A DNA stretch of 64,000 nucleotides. Source: an uncultured Nioella sp. (lineage in GTDB: Bacteria > Pseudomonadota > Alphaproteobacteria > Rhodobacterales > Rhodobacteraceae). The stretch's first letter is position 1. The number at the start of each line of letters is the position of its first letter. The position numbers were made by a program, and so were the translations under genes. Below the pieces are notes generated by a model that did not search any database, had not been told where the DNA came from, and was given only the letters and a program-made list of their open reading frames with translations. This document shows positions 18,895-29,697 of this stretch, one piece after another. The DNA lies in NCBI GenBank assembly GCA_947495575.1, contig CANLZL010000003.1, positions 124,001-188,000 of the forward strand, written 5' to 3'.

Positions 18895-19950
18895 ATGTCA
18901 GGGGTAACACTCAATAAGGTTATCAAACGCTACGGCGATGTTCAGGTTATTCACGGGGTCGACCTCGAGATCGAGGACGGCGAGTTCTGCGTTTTCGTCG
19001 GTCCGTCCGGTTGCGGTAAATCTACTCTGCTCCGAATGGTTGCAGGATTGGAAGAAACCACAGACGGCCAGATTGATATCGGCACTCGGGACGTAACACA
19101 TATGGACCCCGCGGAACGCGGCGTTGCGATGGTGTTCCAGACTTATGCGCTTTACCCGCATATGACTGTCGAACAGAATATGGGCTTCGGCCTGAAAATG
19201 AACGGCGTCCCAAAAGCCGAGATTGATCAAAAGGTATCCGGTGCCTCCAAAATCCTGAAGCTTGACGAATATCTCAAGCGCCGTCCAAAGGCTCTTTCGG
19301 GTGGTCAGCGTCAGCGTGTGGCCATTGGCCGTGCGATTGTTCGCGGCCCGGACGTGTTCCTTTTCGACGAACCTCTGTCCAACCTCGACGCTGAACTGCG
19401 TGTCGAGATGCGGGTCGAGATTGCGCGCCTGCACAAGGAAATCGGCGCAACCATGATTTACGTGACGCACGATCAGGTCGAAGCCATGACTATGGCCGAC
19501 AAAATTGTTGTGTTGCGGGCCGGCGAAATTGAGCAGGTTGGCGCACCGCTGGACCTATACAACGATCCGGACAACCAATTCGTGGCTGGCTTTATCGGCT
19601 CACCTGCAATGAATTTCTTCGACGGTACTGCTGCAGACGGGAAAGTCACTGTTCCCGGGCTAGGTGGTCTGGTTATCGACGCGCCAGCTTCGGCCAATGC
19701 GGCCGGAAAAGTAACCGTCGGCGTTCGTCCACAAAAGCTTCGCCTTGCAGACGGGGATTCGCACACTGTCGATATCTCTGAGCAACTTGGAGGCGTGGCC
19801 TACCACTACATCACCGCAGCAGACGGCAGCCGTGTGATTGTCGAAGCACACGATCAGACCAACCCGGTTTCCGGTAGCCGTATTGGCCTTGATGTTGCAC
19901 CAGATTCTGCACTGTTCTTTGACGCTGCCAGCGGCCAGCGCCTGCGCTGA
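18895..19950 (+). CDS. CUT1 sugar ABC transporter ATP-binding protein (UgpC/MsmX type)
   Basis: VGPSGCGKSTLLRMVAGLE, LSGGQRQRVAIGRAIVRGPDVFLFDEPLSNLDAELR, C-terminal TOBE region. Start after ggagga. Confidence 0.93.
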   Translation: MSGVTLNKVIKRYGDVQVIHGVDLEIEDGEFCVFVGPSGCGKSTLLRMVAGLEETTDGQIDIGTRDVTHMDPAERGVAMVFQTYALYPHMTVEQNMGFGLKMNGVPKAEIDQKVSGASKILKLDEYLKRRPKALSGGQRQRVAIGRAIVRGPDVFLFDEPLSNLDAELRVEMRVEIARLHKEIGATMIYVTHDQVEAMTMADKIVVLRAGEIEQVGAPLDLYNDPDNQFVAGFIGSPAMNFFDGTAADGKVTVPGLGGLVIDAPASANAAGKVTVGVRPQKLRLADGDSHTVDISEQLGGVAYHYITAADGSRVIVEAHDQTNPVSGSRIGLDVAPDSALFFDAASGQRLR

Positions 19951-19971
19951 CACGAAGCAAGTCATCAAATG

Positions 19972-20002
19972 AAAACGGCGGCCTGTTTGGCCGCCGTTTT
20001 TT
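19972..20002. terminator. Bidirectional Rho-independent terminator
   Basis: AAAACGGCGGCC-TGTTT-GGCCGCCGTTTTTT between convergent genes. Confidence 0.85.
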
Positions 20003-20019
20003 GTTGAAGGCTAAGCCTC

Positions 20020-20772
20020 TCAGGCTGCAGCATCATTCGGGTTCTTGCCCAATATGATCATGCTGAGCAAATCATCATCCGTCACATCCTTGGTATTGAC
20101 GGTTCCGACCAGCTTGCCGTTTTTCATCACGCTGGCCCGATCACACAGGTCCAAAACCGCATGCACATCGTGATCGATAAGGAAGATTCCGATCCCGTCA
20201 GCTTTCAGCTTCTTAATCAGCTCTGCTACCATTTGGGTTTCTTGCGGCCCAAGAGCGGCAGTCGGTTCATCCATGATCAGGATACGCGCGTTGAAATAGA
20301 CCGCACGCGCAATCGCAACTGACTGACGCTGACCACCGGACAATGCAGATACTGGCGCATTGAACTTTTGGAAGTTCGGGTTGAGCCGGGCCATTATCTT
20401 GCGCGTCTCGGCTTCCATAGCCGAGTCGTTGACCAATCCCAAAGGTGTCACCAATTCACGACCAAGGAACAGATTCGATGCCGCATCGAGGTTATCGGCC
20501 AGCGCAAGAGTCTGGTAGATCGTCTCGATGTTGTAGCTACGTGCGTCTCTCGGGTTTGTGATCGTGGCCCGTTCACCGTTGATATAGATCTCACCTGCGT
20601 CGGGACCATAGGCACCCGAGAGCATCTTGATCAGGGTCGATTTGCCCGCCCCGTTATGGCCCAACAGGCCCACAACTTCTCCGGGATGCAGGTCAACCGA
20701 TACATCATCAACAGCTTTGATACCGCCGAATGAGATCGACATATTGCGCATTTCTACGAGTGGAGTGGTCAT
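20020..20772 (-). CDS. Sugar ABC transporter ATP-binding protein (single-domain, CUT2/XylG-like)
   Basis: [51 protein letters not shown]. Confidence 0.88.
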   Translation of the reverse strand: MTTPLVEMRNMSISFGGIKAVDDVSVDLHPGEVVGLLGHNGAGKSTLIKMLSGAYGPDAGEIYINGERATITNPRDARSYNIETIYQTLALADNLDAASNLFLGRELVTPLGLVNDSAMEAETRKIMARLNPNFQKFNAPVSALSGGQRQSVAIARAVYFNARILIMDEPTAALGPQETQMVAELIKKLKADGIGIFLIDHDVHAVLDLCDRASVMKNGKLVGTVNTKDVTDDDLLSMIILGKNPNDAAA

Positions 20773-20773
20773 G

Positions 20774-22069
20774 TTACGCGTCCCCCGTGCGTTTGCGATA
20801 GACGATGTCGATAAAGACAGCGAGCACCAATACAATGCCGACAACGATGTTCTGATATGGCGCATCAACGCCGACCATAGCCATGCCCGATTGCAGCGAC
20901 TGCATGATCAAGGCACCTAGGATTGCACCATGGATTGTGCCCATGCCACCGGCCAAAGCCGTCCCTCCGATCACCGCTGCTGCGATGACGCGGAGTTCGT
21001 CCAATGTCCCAATATCATTCGTGTGATTGGTCAATCGTGCAGAGGCAACGACCGCGGAAATCGCACAAAGGGCCCCCATCAGAGCGAAGATTTTGACTGT
21101 CAGCATCCGGGTATTGACACCGGAAAGTTCAGCTGCATCAGGATTGCCACCGGTCGCAAAGATATAGCGGCCAAAACGGGTCCGACGTGCAACAATTGTC
21201 ATCGATACCGCGATTACAATCAGCAGAAGAACCGACACAGGCAGGCCATACCCAATGGAGTAGCCCTCTGGCATGGTTTCGCCACTTGCTTCAAACATAC
21301 GACGCAAGCGACCCTGAGGGATCTGATATGCGTTCAATGTCGCGATAAAGCCGAGAATGACAGCTGCTGAAATCCCGGAGAGTGTTAGTTCAGCCCAGAC
21401 AGGCTTTACCGGGAACCCGTGCGCTGACTTGGCGCGTCTTGCATTCCAGATACCGGCAATCGCTGCCAGCGCTGCGATAACACCCAATATCCAGCTCATG
21501 GTTGGCCCAAGGGTACCGTTGGTGCCGCCGAAGATCTGAAAGTTGGTATCAAGTGGGCCGATGGTTTGGCCGCGGGTCAAGAACCAACCGACGTTCCGCC
21601 ATACCAAAAGACCACCCAGGGTTACAATAAAGGCCGGGATCGTTAAGTACCCGATCATCCATCCGTGGAAGGCTCCGATCGCGGTGCCCGCAACGATACC
21701 GACAACAATCGCTATCGGTGCAATCATTGGGTTGCCCAGTTCCATTCCCAGAACATCAGGAAGGAAGGCGGTTTGGGTCATTGCCATAATGGCCGAACAG
21801 GTGGCCAGAAGTGCCCCAACCGACAGGTCGATATGGCGGGTGACGATAACGAAGACCATTCCACAGGCCATAATCGCGACCGACACGGTCTGGATCGTAA
21901 GGTTGAAGACGTTCCGGGGAGTTAGAAACCGCCCATCGGTGAAAAGATTGAACCCGATACAAAGGATGATAAAGGCGCCAACCATACCCAATAGACGCGT
22001 GTCCAGCTCCAGTAGCTGGAAGATATTCTTGCGTTGTTGGGGGATTGGCTGAGATGTGGCGTCGGTCAT
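20774..22069 (-). CDS. Sugar (xylose-type) ABC transporter permease, CUT2/XylH family
   Basis: Multi-[74 protein letters not shown]. Confidence 0.9.
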   Translation of the reverse strand: MTDATSQPIPQQRKNIFQLLELDTRLLGMVGAFIILCIGFNLFTDGRFLTPRNVFNLTIQTVSVAIMACGMVFVIVTRHIDLSVGALLATCSAIMAMTQTAFLPDVLGMELGNPMIAPIAIVVGIVAGTAIGAFHGWMIGYLTIPAFIVTLGGLLVWRNVGWFLTRGQTIGPLDTNFQIFGGTNGTLGPTMSWILGVIAALAAIAGIWNARRAKSAHGFPVKPVWAELTLSGISAAVILGFIATLNAYQIPQGRLRRMFEASGETMPEGYSIGYGLPVSVLLLIVIAVSMTIVARRTRFGRYIFATGGNPDAAELSGVNTRMLTVKIFALMGALCAISAVVASARLTNHTNDIGTLDELRVIAAAVIGGTALAGGMGTIHGAILGALIMQSLQSGMAMVGVDAPYQNIVVGIVLVLAVFIDIVYRKRTGDA

Positions 22070-22101
22070 GTCCGAACTCCATAAGTCAGCGGAAGAGAAG
22101 T

Positions 22102-22134
22102 GATGCGCCCCGTATCAGTGGGTGGGGGCGCATC
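22102..22134 (-). other. Stem-loop between xylF-like and xylH-like genes
   Basis: Perfect 10-bp arms GATGCGCCCC/GGGGCGCATC. Confidence 0.6.
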
Positions 22135-22142
22135 GTTATATT

Positions 22143-23174
22143 CTACATATCGCAGGGTGCTGGGCCGCCAGAGACGCCCTGGCAGAGTGTTTCCAGATCG
22201 ATCCAGCCCGCGTCGACAACAACTGAAAGATTGTCTGCGGTGATTGGAACAGGGGCCAGGAACAAGGAGTTCATGGTTGTTCCGCCTGGCGATGTCCATT
22301 CCTGGGAGCCTTCGACATCGCTCATCATCGAGCCGCTGGCCAAAGCCACGGCGATCTCGCCCGCCGCACGACCAAGGTCACGTGCGTCTTTCCAGACCGA
22401 TACCGTCTGAGTACCCAGAGCAACACGGTTCAACGCAGCGTGATCACCATCCTGGCCGGAAACCGGGATACCGTCCATGCCTTGTGCGGTCAGTGCCGCG
22501 ACAACACCACCGGCCGTACCGTCGTTAGAGGCAATTACAGCGTCCACACCATTATCGGTTGCCGTCAGGATCTGCTCCATGTTGCGCTGAGCGTTCGCAG
22601 GCAACCAACCATCAGTGTACGCTTCGCCAACGATTTCAATGTCGCCAGCGTCAATTGCGGCCTGGATGATCTCTTGCTGACCACCGCGAAGGAAATCAGC
22701 ATTCGCATCGGTCGGTGAGCCCTTGATCATCACGTAGCGGCCAGTTGGGGCCGCTTCGAGAACGGCGCGAGCCTGCATTCGGCCCACCTCGACATTATCG
22801 AAAGTCAAGTAAAATGCGCGGGGATCTTCGATCAGGCGATCATACGCGATTACTGGAATGCCTTCGTCAGCGGCGGCCTGGATTGCCGGGCCAATTGCGG
22901 ATCCGTCTTGTGCCAGGATGATCAACGCGTCAACGCCCTGAGCAATCAGGCTTTCGACATCCGAAAGCTGCTTAGATGCAGACGATTGCGCATCAGCAGA
23001 GATATAGCCAGCGCCAGCTGCATCAAGTGCTGCAAGCATTGCGGCTTCGTCGGTTGCCCAACGCTCTTCCTGGAAATTGGACCAGCTGACACCGACAGTG
23101 ATGTCCTGAGCGTAAGCTGCGGTGGCCATAGTGGCCGCCATCGCCGTCATGGCGATTTTCTTCAAGATCTTCAT
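22143..23174 (-). CDS. D-xylose-type ABC transporter substrate-binding protein (XylF-like)
   Basis: Signal peptide [81 protein letters not shown]. Confidence 0.88.
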   Translation of the reverse strand: MKILKKIAMTAMAATMATAAYAQDITVGVSWSNFQEERWATDEAAMLAALDAAGAGYISADAQSSASKQLSDVESLIAQGVDALIILAQDGSAIGPAIQAAADEGIPVIAYDRLIEDPRAFYLTFDNVEVGRMQARAVLEAAPTGRYVMIKGSPTDANADFLRGGQQEIIQAAIDAGDIEIVGEAYTDGWLPANAQRNMEQILTATDNGVDAVIASNDGTAGGVVAALTAQGMDGIPVSGQDGDHAALNRVALGTQTVSVWKDARDLGRAAGEIAVALASGSMMSDVEGSQEWTSPGGTTMNSLFLAPVPITADNLSVVVDAGWIDLETLCQGVSGGPAPCDM

Positions 23175-23367
23175 TTTATTCCTCCCTGTTACATGTCTGG
23201 CCCCGGATGACCGGGGGAATCCATCATGTGCAAACTGTCTAACATTATTTTTTTCGAAGTTCAAATTAAATCGAGCTATGTGACGGAAATTCAGCTAAGC
23301 TTAGGCGAGGTATCGCATTGAGCATTTAATTCGTTTAGAGAAATAACGCAGTACAGGGAGGGGCGAC

Positions 23368-24585
23368 TTGGTACAAAACACGCGAATTTCTTTGGCAAAC
23401 GAGCAGCGCGAAAGCGGGCGACAGCAAGTTTTCGACTCGATTCGGCAGGCTGGCCGAATCGCGCGCATCGACATTGCCCGGGAAACCAATGTCAGCCCCG
23501 CAACAGTTACCGCGATTACATCTGAGCTAATGTCCGCCGGCCTGATTGAAGAATTCACACCCGAGGTTGAACGAAAAGGAGCCAAGCGCGGGCGGCCGCG
23601 AGTGGCCCTGAAAGTGCGCGGCGACGCACATCTGATCGCTGGCATAAAGATTTCAGACCGGTCTGCCACCGTCATTTTGGTGGATTTTGAGGGCAACACA
23701 TTAGGTGAATATGATGAGCCCGTTCCCGGACCAATCATGTCACCTGAGGAGCTGGTGCGCCTTGTCGGGCAATCGCTCGAAGGTGCTTCTGCCTCTATTG
23801 GAAAAACTCTCGCTGATATTTCGGGTGTTGGTCTGGGTCTGGCCGGGCTGATCAACGCCAACAAGAATTTCGTGCATTGGTCACCGAGCTTGGATGCACG
23901 CAATGTTGAGTTGGGCAAGATGTTGGACGCCCACCTGCCCTTTCCTGTTTTCATGGACAACGACGCCAATCTGGTTGCTAAGGCAGAGCAGCTTTTTGGA
24001 GATGGGCGCCACGTTTCCGATTTCATTGTCATCACCATTGAACAGGGTGTCGGCATGGGGATCGTCATTGACGATCAAATCTACCGCGGAGAACGCGGAT
24101 GCGGAGCCGAGTTTGGCCACACCAAGGTGCAACTGGACGGCGCTCTGTGCCGTTGCGGTCAACGCGGATGTCTGGAGGCTTATGTCGGTGACTATGCTCT
24201 GCTGCGCGAGGCCAATATCCGTGGAGAAGGAAGCGCGCAGGACGATCTGGCGGTCCTTTACTCTCGCGCCAAAACCGGTGATGCCATGGCCCAATCCATC
24301 TTTGACCGGGCTGGCCGGATGTTTGCAATGGGCCTGGCAAATGTCATCAACATCTTTGACCCAGAACTGCTGATCCTGTCCGGCGAACAGATGGCGTTTG
24401 ATTTCCTTTACGCCGACGCGGTTCTGGACCGTGTGAAAGCCTCGGTCGTTCAGGTTGACGCCGCGCTGCCCGAAATCAAGGTCCATAAATGGGGGGATCT
24501 GATGTGGGCCAAAGGCGCAGCCGCATATGCCATGGAAGGGGTAACCGCCCTGACAATTCGACAGTTGGCTGCCAATGCGTCCTAG
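23368..24585 (+). CDS. ROK family transcriptional regulator (XylR-like)
   Basis: N-terminal wHTH (GRIARIDIARETNVSPATVTAITSELMSAGLIEE); ROK domain ITIEQGVGMGIVIDDQIYRGERGCGAEFGHTKVQLDGALCRCGQRGCLEAYVG. TTG start. Confidence 0.88.
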   Translation: MVQNTRISLANEQRESGRQQVFDSIRQAGRIARIDIARETNVSPATVTAITSELMSAGLIEEFTPEVERKGAKRGRPRVALKVRGDAHLIAGIKISDRSATVILVDFEGNTLGEYDEPVPGPIMSPEELVRLVGQSLEGASASIGKTLADISGVGLGLAGLINANKNFVHWSPSLDARNVELGKMLDAHLPFPVFMDNDANLVAKAEQLFGDGRHVSDFIVITIEQGVGMGIVIDDQIYRGERGCGAEFGHTKVQLDGALCRCGQRGCLEAYVGDYALLREANIRGEGSAQDDLAVLYSRAKTGDAMAQSIFDRAGRMFAMGLANVINIFDPELLILSGEQMAFDFLYADAVLDRVKASVVQVDAALPEIKVHKWGDLMWAKGAAAYAMEGVTALTIRQLAANAS

Positions 24586-26086
24586 TCTGATCCTACTGGT
24601 CTTGTGGCCCGCGGCAGCAGCGGCAACCCCAAGCTTTGAGCCACGGCCTGCCCCCGACCATGTCTATGATGGCGGATGGGAACATTTTGTCGGCGGCGGT
24701 TTGGCCAGTTTTGATTGCAATGGCGACAACATGCCGGAGCTTTACGCCGCCGGCGGCGACAATCCCGCCCAGTTATTACTGAACAACAGCACTTCGGGTG
24801 GACCTGTATTGTTCAGTGCCGCAGCGGAAAGCTCGATCTCCATGCTGGGTGTTATTGGCGCCTACCCTTTGGATATTGATAGTGATGGATATCTCGATCT
24901 GGCCATTTTGCGGGTCGGCGAAAACCATCTGATGCGCGGCTTGGGAAACTGCGATTTCGCGGCCTTCTCTGAGTTGGAGTTTGCGAGCGATGCACGCTGG
25001 AGCACAGCCTTTTCCGCGACATGGGAACGGGGTTCCGCCCTGCCAACGCTTGCCATTGGAAATTATGTGGATCGTGAGGATCCCGACGGCCCGTTTGAAG
25101 CATGCGACACCAATCAAATTTATCGCCCTGCAGGACAGCGATATTCCGCGCCGGATGAATTAGAGCCTGGGTATTGTGCGCTTTCGATCCTCTTTTCCGA
25201 TTGGGGACGGCAAGGCCGCATGGACCTTAGGGTTTCCAACGATCGCCACTATTACGTTCGTGACGGACAAGAGCAGATGTGGGCGATGGAGGCGACGCCG
25301 CGATTGTACGGATCAGAAGATGGATGGCAGAGCCACCAACTATGGGGCATGGGCATCGCGTTACGCGATGTCTCAGGTGATGGTCTTCCTGAGGTTTACC
25401 TGACCTCAATGGGGGATCAACGATTCCAGTTCCTGAACCTAAATGCAGACGGACCACATTTTTTGGACGCGCCCTTTGATTTGGGGGCAACCGCACATCG
25501 GCCTTACACGGGCGATGATGGGCGCCCTTCGACCGGTTGGCACGCCGTATTTGGAGATGTCGATAATGACGGGTTCGACGACCTGTTCGTTACCAAAGGA
25601 AATGTCGAACAAATGCCCGGCAGCGCTATGGCCGACCCGAATAACTTGCTGATGGGTCGTGCCGACGGTGGATTTATCGAAGCGGGTCTGGAGGCGGGGA
25701 TCGCAACGATGAACCGCAGTCGTGGGGCTGTCATGGTGGATTTAAACGCCGATGGATTGTTGGATATCGCTGTCGTAAATCGACGGGCCCCGTTGGAAAT
25801 TTACCAAAACGTCACCAGTCAAAGCGGAAACTGGCTTCTGGTTGAAGTGAGCCAAGCGGGGACCAACCCTGACGGCGTTGGCGCCATAGTCGAACTGCGC
25901 AGTGACACCCGTGCATGGACCCAGGAGATCACTGTCGGCGGCGGGCATGCCGGGGGATCAGCCGGGCCGCTTCATTTTGGAATGGGCGATGCCGAAACGG
26001 CAGAAATCAGAGTGATCTGGCCAGACGGTCAGGAAAGTGAATGGCAACCCGTCACATCCAATTCTCGTATGACAATTGCCCGTTAA
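24575..26086 (+). CDS. CRTAC1/FG-GAP (VCBS) repeat protein with ASPIC/UnbV-like C-terminus, exported
   Basis: Signal peptide MRPSLILLVLWPAAAAATP; repeats LASFDCNGDNMPELYAAGG, PLDIDSDGYLDLAIL, RDVSGDGLPEVYLTSMG, GDVDNDGFDDLFVTKGN, DLNADGLLDIAVVNR; C-term GVGAIVELRSDTRAWTQEITVGGGHAGGSAGPLHFGMGDAETAEIRVIWPDG. Confidence 0.85.
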   Translation: MRPSLILLVLWPAAAAATPSFEPRPAPDHVYDGGWEHFVGGGLASFDCNGDNMPELYAAGGDNPAQLLLNNSTSGGPVLFSAAAESSISMLGVIGAYPLDIDSDGYLDLAILRVGENHLMRGLGNCDFAAFSELEFASDARWSTAFSATWERGSALPTLAIGNYVDREDPDGPFEACDTNQIYRPAGQRYSAPDELEPGYCALSILFSDWGRQGRMDLRVSNDRHYYVRDGQEQMWAMEATPRLYGSEDGWQSHQLWGMGIALRDVSGDGLPEVYLTSMGDQRFQFLNLNADGPHFLDAPFDLGATAHRPYTGDDGRPSTGWHAVFGDVDNDGFDDLFVTKGNVEQMPGSAMADPNNLLMGRADGGFIEAGLEAGIATMNRSRGAVMVDLNADGLLDIAVVNRRAPLEIYQNVTSQSGNWLLVEVSQAGTNPDGVGAIVELRSDTRAWTQEITVGGGHAGGSAGPLHFGMGDAETAEIRVIWPDGQESEWQPVTSNSRMTIAR

Positions 26087-27375
26087 CGCGGGACGCTAAG
26101 CCCACTTGGAACTGAATCGGGCACTCCCAATCGCCCTACAACCGAAATTGGATCGGTCAGCGTTTCCAGAAAGGCGATGAGGTCTGCAATATCTTGATCT
26201 TCCAGAGTAATTGGCGAAAGTTCATTAGCGGTGGCAATCGCCAGCATCTCAGCGGCATCCGTCAACACGCGCCAATCCTCAACACCCGGAAAATCGGGCA
26301 AAATGGCCAAGGATGGGTCGTAGGACATCAGCGAATTGACCGGATCAAGGTGGTGCCTGATGACCGATTCAAGATCAGGATAGGCGCCGGAATGGCCATA
26401 AGGCGCCGTCAAAGCAACATTCCGCAATGACGGCGTTCGGAACGCAAATGCATCGCCGGGATCTCCAGTGACATGCATTCGCCCTTCATCACGAGCATGA
26501 GTTTCGAACCGCGTGGCCTTACCTGGCCCCAGCTGAGGCATCGCGATTGCGTGAAAATCGTGATCGGTCTGGAACCGCCCCGCGTGACATGACCCGCAGC
26601 CAGCCACCTGATAAAAAACTTCCATCCCTCTCGCAGCGGCATCACTTATCGGGCCGTCATCGGCTAGATAACGATCAAACGGGCTGTCGTCGGCGCGCCA
26701 TTCGTAGCGGGTGAATTCAGCCAATACATTGCCAATCTCTGCAAAAGTGATCTCTTCCCCTTCTCCCAAAATCGCGTCAAACCGTGCGCGATAGTCCGGG
26801 ATTTCAGCCACACGGGCTGCGATTTGGTCCCATGCGCCGCCCTCCAGTGACAAGTGCCCCATTCGCACTGCGCGGCTTATTGGATTTTCTGAGTAATGCC
26901 CGGCCATTTCATCAGCCGACAAAACCGGAAACATTCCTTGCGCAGCAAGCACTGAATCGAACCTTTCGGCCATGCTGTCACCCAGAGGCGTTCTGATCCC
27001 ATTCGGGCGTGTCGGGTCTGCCTCTAACCGGCCATCGTGGAACATGACCGTGAATTCCGAAGCGCCAAGGTTGAACAAGGCAGGCGCATTTCGCGGGATG
27101 CGTTGTTCAGGCATGTTTTCGGGATCAAACCGGCGATCCGGCCCCAGACCGATTCCCCCGTCGCCAATTGACAAAGACACCGCGTCGGATGTGCCAAACC
27201 GAGGATGGTGGCAGGTGGCGCAGGCGACCTCTTGATTTCCAGACAGGACCGGATCGTAGAACAACAACCATCCCAACTCGACCCGATCCGGATCGGTTTC
27301 GACCCACTCAGCCGGCGGAAACGCCGGTTGAGCAACGGCCAAGGTTGGCACCAAAATGAGCGGTAGCCACCTCAC
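26083..27375 (-). CDS. Di-haem cytochrome c peroxidase / MauG family protein
   Basis: Signal peptide MRWLPLILVPTLAVAQP; two CXXCH motifs (CATCH, CGSCH); RIPRNAPALFNLG, FRTPSLRNVALTAPYGHSGAYPDLESVIRHH. Confidence 0.9.
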   Translation of the reverse strand: MRWLPLILVPTLAVAQPAFPPAEWVETDPDRVELGWLLFYDPVLSGNQEVACATCHHPRFGTSDAVSLSIGDGGIGLGPDRRFDPENMPEQRIPRNAPALFNLGASEFTVMFHDGRLEADPTRPNGIRTPLGDSMAERFDSVLAAQGMFPVLSADEMAGHYSENPISRAVRMGHLSLEGGAWDQIAARVAEIPDYRARFDAILGEGEEITFAEIGNVLAEFTRYEWRADDSPFDRYLADDGPISDAAARGMEVFYQVAGCGSCHAGRFQTDHDFHAIAMPQLGPGKATRFETHARDEGRMHVTGDPGDAFAFRTPSLRNVALTAPYGHSGAYPDLESVIRHHLDPVNSLMSYDPSLAILPDFPGVEDWRVLTDAAEMLAIATANELSPITLEDQDIADLIAFLETLTDPISVVGRLGVPDSVPSGLSVPR

Positions 27376-28367
27376 GCACGGCCCTCAGAGATGTCGATTG
27401 TCAATTTTTGAAGGTAAGGCCGTTCGGGCGTTGCAATAATGGATGGGAACGTGGGCTTGTTCACAGCATCGGGAAAACCTTGCGGCTCAAGGCAAACACC
27501 ATGAAATGGCGCGATTGATTGCCCCTCATGTGCACCATCGGTGTTCGCCAATCCTGCACCAGTATAAAGCTGGAGGCCAGATTGATCTGAGAACATGCGC
27601 AAACACAACCCGTTAGGCGCCTCAAGCTCTGCCGTGACGGATCCCGCTGCATGGTTAGAGTTTACCACAAGGTTCATGTCCATTCCCTCCCGTTCGGGAT
27701 CGGCCGAACCCAAGCTGCAGAAGTCTCGAAAATCATATGGTGTATTATCAACCGGTGAGATTTCGCCACTGGTAATATTCAGGGCCGCTTTGGGGGTCAT
27801 CCGGTCTGCCGCAATCCGCAAACGATGATCCCAAATGGCCCCTGCCCCGGACAAGTTGTAGTAGTTGTGTTGCGCCAGATTGACCGGGGTTGGCCGGTCA
27901 ACCTCAGCCCGCATTTCATAGGTAACTTTACCGCCGGACAGGCTGATGATGGTGGTGAAATGTGCAGTGCCGGGATACCCCTCTTCGCCATCCGGCGACA
28001 CATAGGTGAATTGAACCGCATTTGCGGCGCTGTCGTGTTCTGCGTCCCATATCCGCCTGTTCAGCCCCCGCTTACCGCCATGCAAATGGGTGGAGCCCTC
28101 ATTTTGCGCCAGTTGGTACTGCTTCCCGCCCAAGTTAAGAACGCCTCCGCCCGTTCGGTTGGCAACACGTCCGGCGATTGCCCCAAGATAGAACGGGTCT
28201 GACAGGTATTGCGCCGGATCGGCATACCCCAGAACGACTGGAACTATGCCATCCCGGCATGTGACCCACCACCCACGCGTGATGGCGCCATAATTCAGCA
28301 GAGAAAGGCGGACCCCGCCCTCCTGCAGATCAAAGCTTTGGATGTCACTGGCGGAAATATCAGTCAT
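27372..28367 (-). CDS. galM: Aldose 1-epimerase
   Basis: LNYGAITRGWWV, FYLGAIAGRVANRTGGG, STHLHGGKRGLNRRIWDA, PVNLAQHNYYNLSG. Confidence 0.88.
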   Translation of the reverse strand: MTDISASDIQSFDLQEGGVRLSLLNYGAITRGWWVTCRDGIVPVVLGYADPAQYLSDPFYLGAIAGRVANRTGGGVLNLGGKQYQLAQNEGSTHLHGGKRGLNRRIWDAEHDSAANAVQFTYVSPDGEEGYPGTAHFTTIISLSGGKVTYEMRAEVDRPTPVNLAQHNYYNLSGAGAIWDHRLRIAADRMTPKAALNITSGEISPVDNTPYDFRDFCSLGSADPEREGMDMNLVVNSNHAAGSVTAELEAPNGLCLRMFSDQSGLQLYTGAGLANTDGAHEGQSIAPFHGVCLEPQGFPDAVNKPTFPSIIATPERPYLQKLTIDISEGRA

Positions 28368-28386
28368 TTTGGGCCTTTTTCCGGGG

Positions 28387-29697
28387 TCACACGAAGCGGT
28401 TGACGACGTTTTCCAGATATTCCTGTTTGCCGGATTTTGGCGTGGGATTGACATCTTCGGCCAACACCCGACCCGCAATCTGGTCAAGCGTCCGGTTGCC
28501 CGCCATCATGGCCTGCGCCTCGTCTGATTTCCAGCCAGCATAGCGATCTTCCACGAAGCCATGCAACGTGCCGTCTTCCATCATTGCAGCTGCTGCCTTC
28601 AATCCTCGCGCGCAGATATCCATGCCGCCAATATGCGCCATCAACAGGTCCTCAGGGTCCAGTGATTGGCGACGCAGCTTCGCGTCGAAATTTGTGCCGC
28701 CGGTCGTGAAACCACCATTTTGCAGGATGTGATAATAGGCCAGTGCAACTTCGGGTGTGTTGTTTGGGAATTGATCGGTGTCCCACCCGGATTGATAATC
28801 ATTGCGGTTCATATCGATTGACCCAAATATACCAAGCGCAACGGCGGTCGCGATCTCATGCTCGAAACTATGACCGGCCAAAATGGCGTGGCCTTGTTCA
28901 AGGTTCACTTTAACTTCATTTTCCAAACCATGGCGCTTGAGGAACCCATAGACGGTCGCAGTGTCATAGTCATATTGGTGCTTGGTCGGCTCCTGCGGTT
29001 TCGGCTCGATCAGGATGGCACCCTCAAAACCTATTTTGTGTTTGTACTCGACCACCATATTTAGAAAGCGGCCAAGCTGCGCATCTTCTTGTGCAAGATT
29101 GGTATTCAAAAGGGATTCGTACCCTTCACGCCCACCCCAAAGCACATAGTTCTCGCCGCCCAGTTTCGCAGTTGCATCCATACAGGTTTTGACCGTGGCA
29201 GCACTGAAGGCAAAGACATCAGGGTCAGGGTTGGTGGCGGCACCAGACATGAACCGGCGATGAGAGAACAGGTTGGCTGTCCCCCAAAGCAGTTTCATCC
29301 CGGTGACTTCCATTTTCCCGGCAAAGTAATCGGTGATCTCTTCAAGGTTTCGCGTGTTCTCAGCGAAGCTATCGCCTTCGGGGCGCGCGTCGAAATCGTG
29401 GAAGCAGAAATATGGGACGCCAAGCAGTTGGAACATTTCAAATGCGACATCTGCCTTTAGTTTGGCGGCCGCCATGCCGTCAGAAAACCACGGACGCTCA
29501 AAAGTTTGCCCACCAAAGGGATCATTTCCGGGCCAAACGAAATTGTGCCAATAGCACACTGCAAAGCGTAGATGGTCTTCCATCCGTTTGCCCATAACGA
29601 CCTCATTCGGATCGTAATGCTGGAACGCCAATGGGTTGGCGCTGCCTGGGCCCTCAAAGGGGATCTCGGTGATGTCTCGGAAAAAACCGGTGCTCAT
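28387..29697 (-). CDS. xylA: Xylose isomerase
   Basis: [93 protein letters not shown]-type region [17 protein letters not shown]. Confidence 0.97.
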   Translation of the reverse strand: MSTGFFRDITEIPFEGPGSANPLAFQHYDPNEVVMGKRMEDHLRFAVCYWHNFVWPGNDPFGGQTFERPWFSDGMAAAKLKADVAFEMFQLLGVPYFCFHDFDARPEGDSFAENTRNLEEITDYFAGKMEVTGMKLLWGTANLFSHRRFMSGAATNPDPDVFAFSAATVKTCMDATAKLGGENYVLWGGREGYESLLNTNLAQEDAQLGRFLNMVVEYKHKIGFEGAILIEPKPQEPTKHQYDYDTATVYGFLKRHGLENEVKVNLEQGHAILAGHSFEHEIATAVALGIFGSIDMNRNDYQSGWDTDQFPNNTPEVALAYYHILQNGGFTTGGTNFDAKLRRQSLDPEDLLMAHIGGMDICARGLKAAAAMMEDGTLHGFVEDRYAGWKSDEAQAMMAGNRTLDQIAGRVLAEDVNPTPKSGKQEYLENVVNRFV

